Below, in pieces: positions 5,447 to 7,798 of a DNA stretch of 7,798 nt. The stretch covers positions 1-7,798 of the forward strand of contig JABFVJ010000319.1 of NCBI GenBank assembly GCA_013362835.1, written 5' to 3'. Numbering within the stretch: position 1 is the first letter of the stretch; every line of letters starts with the position of its first letter. The translations under genes and the position numbers were made by a program. Source of the stretch: Nonomuraea sp. (GTDB taxonomy: Bacteria; Actinomycetota; Actinomycetes; Streptosporangiales; Streptosporangiaceae). The notes under the pieces are model-generated. The model saw only the letters and a program-made list of their open reading frames with translations, searched no databases and was not told where the DNA came from.

Positions 5447-6307
5447 TCACGTCTCCCGCATGGTGCCGTGCAGGCGCATGAGCTGGTCGATCTCCACGGC
5501 GTCGAACGTGTCGCCGCCCCCCGGCGCGATCTTGGGGTGGTCGTAGAGGATGACCGGCGCGGACAACATCGTGTGCCGCTCGCCGTCCTCGCCCACCAGG
5601 ACGGGCCAGGTGCCGATGTTGTGGCAGCCGGCCGCGAGCGCGCGCAGCGACTCGGGCGGCTCCATCAGCGAGACGAACCTGCCGCTCGCCGAGCTCACGA
5701 CCGTGTGCGCCGAGATCAGGGTGTGCTTCATGGCCTCCGCCGGCGCCTCGCCCTGCCACCCGCTGGTGTTGGCCACGCGTACGGTGAGCCGGAACACGCC
5801 CTCGCGCAGCCGCTCCGCGTACACCTCCGCCCGGCCGCTGAGCGCCTCCCAGCCGCGCAGCAGCACGCCCTCGCCGTCGAGCCATTCGGCCCGCTGGCCC
5901 GCCGGGACGTCGATCTCCATCCGGGCCGGGCAGGTGAGCAGGTCGGCGAGGCGCAGCCCGGTCTCGGCCACCTCGCGTTCCATGGCCTCCTCCCTGGGCA
6001 GGTGACGGGTGCCGCCGACGGTCAGCTCCGGCACGGCGGTCAGCTCGCCCTCGCGCTGCACGGCCACCTCGCAGGTGACCAGCTGGAGGAAGCGCACGTG
6101 GACGTCGACGACGTCGTCGCCGGCCGCCTCCAGCAGGCACTGGGTCTGGGTGAGCCACGGGTTGCCCTCGTGGGCCCTGCCGTAGGACTCGGGGTGCACG
6201 CCGCCGAACGTCCAGCGCCGCTCGTGCCGTGGTGTGGCGCTGCGGTAGGGCCAGAGCAGGCAGTCTTCGTACAGGACCGCTCTGGCGATCTGCCTCACGT
6301 GGTCCAT
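5447..6307 (-). CDS. Conserved protein of unknown function of hydrogenase accessory clusters
   Basis: 286 aa. I cannot assign a named domain or activity. Its opening, VRQIARAVLYEDCLLWPYRS (4-23) then RRWTFGGVHPESY (30-42), and its ending, ILYDHPKIAPGGGDTFDAVE (253-272) then IDQL, recall a protein that accompanies uptake [NiFe]-hydrogenase genes in actinobacteria; that recognition is from memory. It has no signal peptide or membrane helix, so it is probably cytoplasmic. Cysteines at 16, 57, 79, 126 and 228 do not form a CxxC motif. Several short conserved-looking His and Trp clusters (HTLISAHTVV 195-204, GCHNIGTWPVLVGE 227-240) could be structural or catalytic. The ATG at 6307 has AGAGGG 7 bases upstream. 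It sits 16 bases after the NifU-like gene and 2 bases before the protease gene, so all three are one transcription unit. Confidence 0.8.
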   Translation of the reverse strand: MDHVRQIARAVLYEDCLLWPYRSATPRHERRWTFGGVHPESYGRAHEGNPWLTQTQCLLEAAGDDVVDVHVRFLQLVTCEVAVQREGELTAVPELTVGGTRHLPREEAMEREVAETGLRLADLLTCPARMEIDVPAGQRAEWLDGEGVLLRGWEALSGRAEVYAERLREGVFRLTVRVANTSGWQGEAPAEAMKHTLISAHTVVSSASGRFVSLMEPPESLRALAAGCHNIGTWPVLVGEDGERHTMLSAPVILYDHPKIAPGGGDTFDAVEIDQLMRLHGTMRET

Positions 6308-6323
6308 CTGCCGGCCCTCTCGG

Positions 6324-6749
6324 TCATGTCCGGGCTCCGAGCAGGCTCTCGACGGGGATCAGCGCGGGCGGGCGCTCGATCTCGACCCGTTCGATCTCCG
6401 GGGCGGCGTCGCGTACGGCCCGCTCCACGGTGCCCGCCGAGCAGTGGCAGCCTTCGAGCGTGAGCCGGACGAGGTCGTGCTCGACCGCGACCAGCTCCGC
6501 GCCGGTGCCCCGCAGCGCCTCGGCCACCCGGGTCCGCACGTCGACCGGGTGCAGGTCGTGGAGCAGCAGCAGGTGGGCGACCAGGTCGTCGTCGGCCAGC
6601 CGGGCCGCGAGGTCGTCGTCGGCGGCGGCCATGATCCGGGTCAGACCCTCGCCGTAGAGGTCGAGCAGCGCCTGGGCCAGCTCGACGGCGGGCGGGTCGG
6701 CATGTTCGAGCAGGGTCTCGATCCTGCCGATGCGGGCGTTCAAGGACAT
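6324..6749 (-). CDS. NifU-like C-terminal domain protein, hydrogenase-associated
   Basis: 141 aa. Residues 1-63 are helical and acidic, with no cysteines. LLLHDLHPVDVRTRVAEALR (61-80) begins a NifU C-terminal-like alpha-beta domain that runs ELVAVEHDLVRLTLEG (85-100), CHCSAGTVERAVRDAAPEIE (101-120), RVEIERP. NifU/Nfu domains hold or pass on Fe-S clusters through a GxCxxCP loop. Here the loop is GCHCSAGT: only Cys101 and Cys103, spaced CxC, and no Pro. A two-cysteine dimer-bridged cluster is possible but unproven, and the protein may instead have a structural role. The ATG at 6749 has AGGGGG 4 bases upstream. It is the first gene of the operon, followed by the 286-aa protein and the protease, which ties it to hydrogenase cofactor supply, probably for the Fe-S small subunit. 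Confidence 0.78.
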   Translation of the reverse strand: MSLNARIGRIETLLEHADPPAVELAQALLDLYGEGLTRIMAAADDDLAARLADDDLVAHLLLLHDLHPVDVRTRVAEALRGTGAELVAVEHDLVRLTLEGCHCSAGTVERAVRDAAPEIERVEIERPPALIPVESLLGART

Positions 6750-6904
6750 GACGCCCCCTGGACGGTCACGCTGACGTTCTTAGCGGCATTCATCGGCCTA
6801 AAGCCCCCCAAATGGCCATTGCAGAGGTTTATTGGCCGTGTCGTTTGGTATCCGACCAGTACCTCTACGTAGCGGGCATACCGCGTCGACGAAGGCGGCA
6901 AACC
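6750..6904. other. Divergent intergenic region upstream of the hydrogenase operon
   Basis: 155 bases, AT-richer than its surroundings at 6785-6870. It should contain promoters for the NifU-like gene (minus) and the membrane protein gene (plus), but no -35/-10 pair is convincing. It holds a perfect 10-bp palindrome AATGGCCATT (6811-6820), GGCC cores at 6795, 6814 and 6834 (19-20 bases apart), an 8-bp palindrome CTACGTAG (6865-6872), and an inverted pair AGAGGT (6823-6828) / ACCTCT (6861-6866). These are candidate regulator sites only. Confidence 0.45.
6811..6820. repeat. 10-bp palindrome AATGGCCATT
   Basis: A perfect dyad in the AT-rich middle of the divergent region, about 60 bases before the hydrogenase operon start and 85 bases before the membrane protein start. 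Position and symmetry fit a dimeric regulator's site, but it is short and no second full copy is seen in the window. Confidence 0.35.
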
Positions 6905-7405
6905 ATGACCCAGACCCTGCCCACCCGCCCTGAGCTGACCGAAGAGGCGCGGCAGGCCGGCGAGGACCGCCACGGCCACCCGATCCTGCGCGCCGCCGCC
7001 CGTGGCGCCATGGCCTCGATGGCCATGTCGGGCCTGCGTCAGCTCACGGTCTCGCTCGGGCTGGTGGAGCGTACGCCGCCGGAGTCCGTCCTGCGGAAGA
7101 CCGCGCCCGAGCTCTTCCGGAGCGTCCCGGTCGAGCGCCGCCCGGCGCTGGTGGAGGCGGTCCACGTGCTGTACGGCTCGTTCGGCGGCGCCGCGTTCGG
7201 CATCCTGCCCCGCGCGGTACGCGAGCGCCGCTGGGCCGGCCCCGTGTACGGCCTCCTCGTCTGGGCGGCTTTCGAGACCGGCATCGCCCCGGCGCTCGGC
7301 CTGCCCCGCTCCCGCGACAAGGCGCCGGAACGCCTGGCCCTGCTGGCCGACCACCTCCTGTACGGCGTCGTCGTCGCCGCCTCGGCCCGCCCCCGCCGCT
7401 CCTAG
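6905..7405 (+). CDS. Small predicted integral membrane protein (DUF1440/YagU-like pattern)
   Basis: 166 aa. After a polar, charged N-terminus (1-27) come four candidate membrane segments: about 29-52 (AAARGAMASMAMSGLRQLTV), 84-104 (EAVHVLYGSFGGAAFGILPR), 110-133 (WAGPVYGLLVWAAFETGIAP) and 145-160. Small-residue-rich helices with an amphipathic charged stretch between the first two recall the DUF1440/YagU-type inner membrane proteins, whose function is unknown; I hold the family name loosely. The ATG at 6905 has GAAGG 9 bases upstream. An in-frame ATG at 6812 would add 31 residues of unconvincing, Arg-rich sequence from the regulatory region. It is divergent from the hydrogenase accessory operon and might share its control. 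Its stop lies 9 bases from that of the convergent gene, inside a tandem repeat. Confidence 0.82.
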   Translation: MTQTLPTRPELTEEARQAGEDRHGHPILRAAARGAMASMAMSGLRQLTVSLGLVERTPPESVLRKTAPELFRSVPVERRPALVEAVHVLYGSFGGAAFGILPRAVRERRWAGPVYGLLVWAAFETGIAPALGLPRSRDKAPERLALLADHLLYGVVVAASARPRRS

Positions 7406-7421
7406 ACGCCGCTCCTAGACG
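7394..7421. repeat. 13-bp tandem repeat carrying both convergent stop codons
   Basis: CCGCTCCTAGACG occurs twice head to tail (7396-7408 and 7409-7421), and the period extends 2 bases further left. Because CTAG is its own complement, each copy encodes TAG on both strands. The first copy ends the membrane protein gene (TAG 7403-7405) and the second ends the convergent gene (minus-strand TAG, 7417-7415). A slippage duplication at a shared stop is the simplest origin. Confidence 0.8.
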
Positions 7422-7798
7422 AGCCGGACCGGCCCCGCGTCGATCGCCACCCGGAACAGCGCGTACGGGTACCGCCGCAGATCCCGGCCCTCCTGGTATC
7501 TGGCCTGGCGGTGCAACTGGTTGGCGGTCACGTACAGGTGGCCGTCGCCGACCGACAGCGTGTCGGGCCAGAGCAGCCGCGCGTCGTGGACGAGGGTGTC
7601 GATCGTGCCGTCGGGCAGCCGCCGCAGCACCGCGTTGTGCTCCCAGTTGGTCATGTAGAGCCGGCCGGCGTCGTCGGCCTCCAGCCCGTCGGCCGCGCCG
7701 CCCTTGTCGCCCTCGTCCCTGACGGTGGCGGCCACGTCGGCCTCGTCCAGCGTGCGGTCGACCAGCGCGTCGGTGGACACGCTGTACCAGCGGCGCGA
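7415..7798 (-). CDS. Major royal jelly / yellow-family (L-dopachrome tautomerase-related) protein, C-terminal part
   Basis: 127 residues are visible; the reading frame is open to the right edge (SRRWYSVSTDAL), so the gene starts outside the window. Full-length bacterial members are about 350-400 aa six-bladed propellers, often exported. Visible pattern: VRDEGDKGGAADGLEADDAG, RLYMTNWEHNAVLRRLPDG, DARLLWPDTLSVGDGHLYVT, then ANQLHRQARYQEGRDLRRYP and YALFRVAIDAGPVRLV to the end. DKGGAADGLE, LLWPDTLS and ANQLHRQ are strong family signatures. In insects the family includes royal jelly and pigmentation proteins; the bacterial role is unknown, and substrate or ligand cannot be inferred. It converges on the membrane protein gene with 9 bases between stops and no room for a separate terminator. 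Whether it carries a signal peptide must be read from the missing N-terminus. Confidence 0.82.
   Translation of the reverse strand, partial: SRRWYSVSTDALVDRTLDEADVAATVRDEGDKGGAADGLEADDAGRLYMTNWEHNAVLRRLPDGTIDTLVHDARLLWPDTLSVGDGHLYVTANQLHRQARYQEGRDLRRYPYALFRVAIDAGPVRLV

Noticed and set aside
6812..6904. Earlier in-frame start for the membrane protein
   Set aside because: The extra residues come from the AT-rich control region, are Arg-rich and unlike the family, and have no ribosome site; the ATG at 6905 has GAAGG 9 bases upstream.
1..7798. Mobile element, CRISPR, phage or defence system
   Set aside because: No transposase, integrase, Cas, nuclease or regularly spaced repeats were seen; genes and composition look chromosomal and uniform.

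Overview
The base composition is very GC-rich. Genes are tightly packed with GTG and ATG starts and ATGA overlaps, and Arg and Val codons favour C/G endings. The gene families (TetR plus SDR, a heptose-type GT9, group-1h-like hydrogenase accessory genes, a royal-jelly-related protein) point to a soil actinomycete. Streptosporangiales (a Nonomuraea-like organism) is my best guess from the codon and gene style, but nothing in the window fixes the taxon.

Layout, left to right. (1) 1-222, minus: N-terminal part of a short-chain dehydrogenase, cut by the window edge. (2) 246-824, minus: a TetR-family repressor. Two matching near-palindromes flank it, one in its promoter and one just before the dehydrogenase start, suggesting an autoregulated tetR-SDR unit. 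(3) 867-3126, minus: a translationally coupled operon of a GT2 glycosyltransferase, a GT9 (heptosyltransferase-like) glycosyltransferase with a cysteine cluster, and a small DUF2795-like acidic protein. (4) 3233-4696, plus: hldE, the bifunctional heptose-7-phosphate kinase / heptose-1-phosphate adenylyltransferase, divergent from the GT operon across a 106-bp, comparatively AT-rich region with two abutting inverted repeats. (5) 4668-6749, minus: three genes that look like accessory genes of an actinobacterial uptake [NiFe]-hydrogenase: a NifU-like protein, a 286-aa conserved protein of unknown function, and a hydrogenase maturation endopeptidase with an extra N-terminal domain. The last overlaps the hldE 3' end tail to tail by 29 bp. 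(6) 6905-7405, plus: a 166-aa predicted membrane protein, divergent from the hydrogenase operon. (7) 7415-7798, minus: C-terminal part of a major-royal-jelly/yellow-family protein, convergent with the membrane protein gene. The two stop codons lie in successive copies of a 13-bp tandem repeat.

Two functional themes stand out. HldE would make ADP-heptose and the GT9 is of the family that transfers heptose, so block 3+4 probably builds a heptose-containing surface glycan or glycoconjugate. The sedoheptulose-7-phosphate isomerase (GmhA) and phosphatase (GmhB) that the pathway also needs are not here. The second theme is hydrogenase maturation: the protease and NifU-like protein imply a [NiFe] hydrogenase elsewhere, because no structural subunit or Hyp gene is in view. 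No rRNA, tRNA, CRISPR array, insertion sequence, transposase or integrase was seen, and no stretch over 300 bases lacks a gene.
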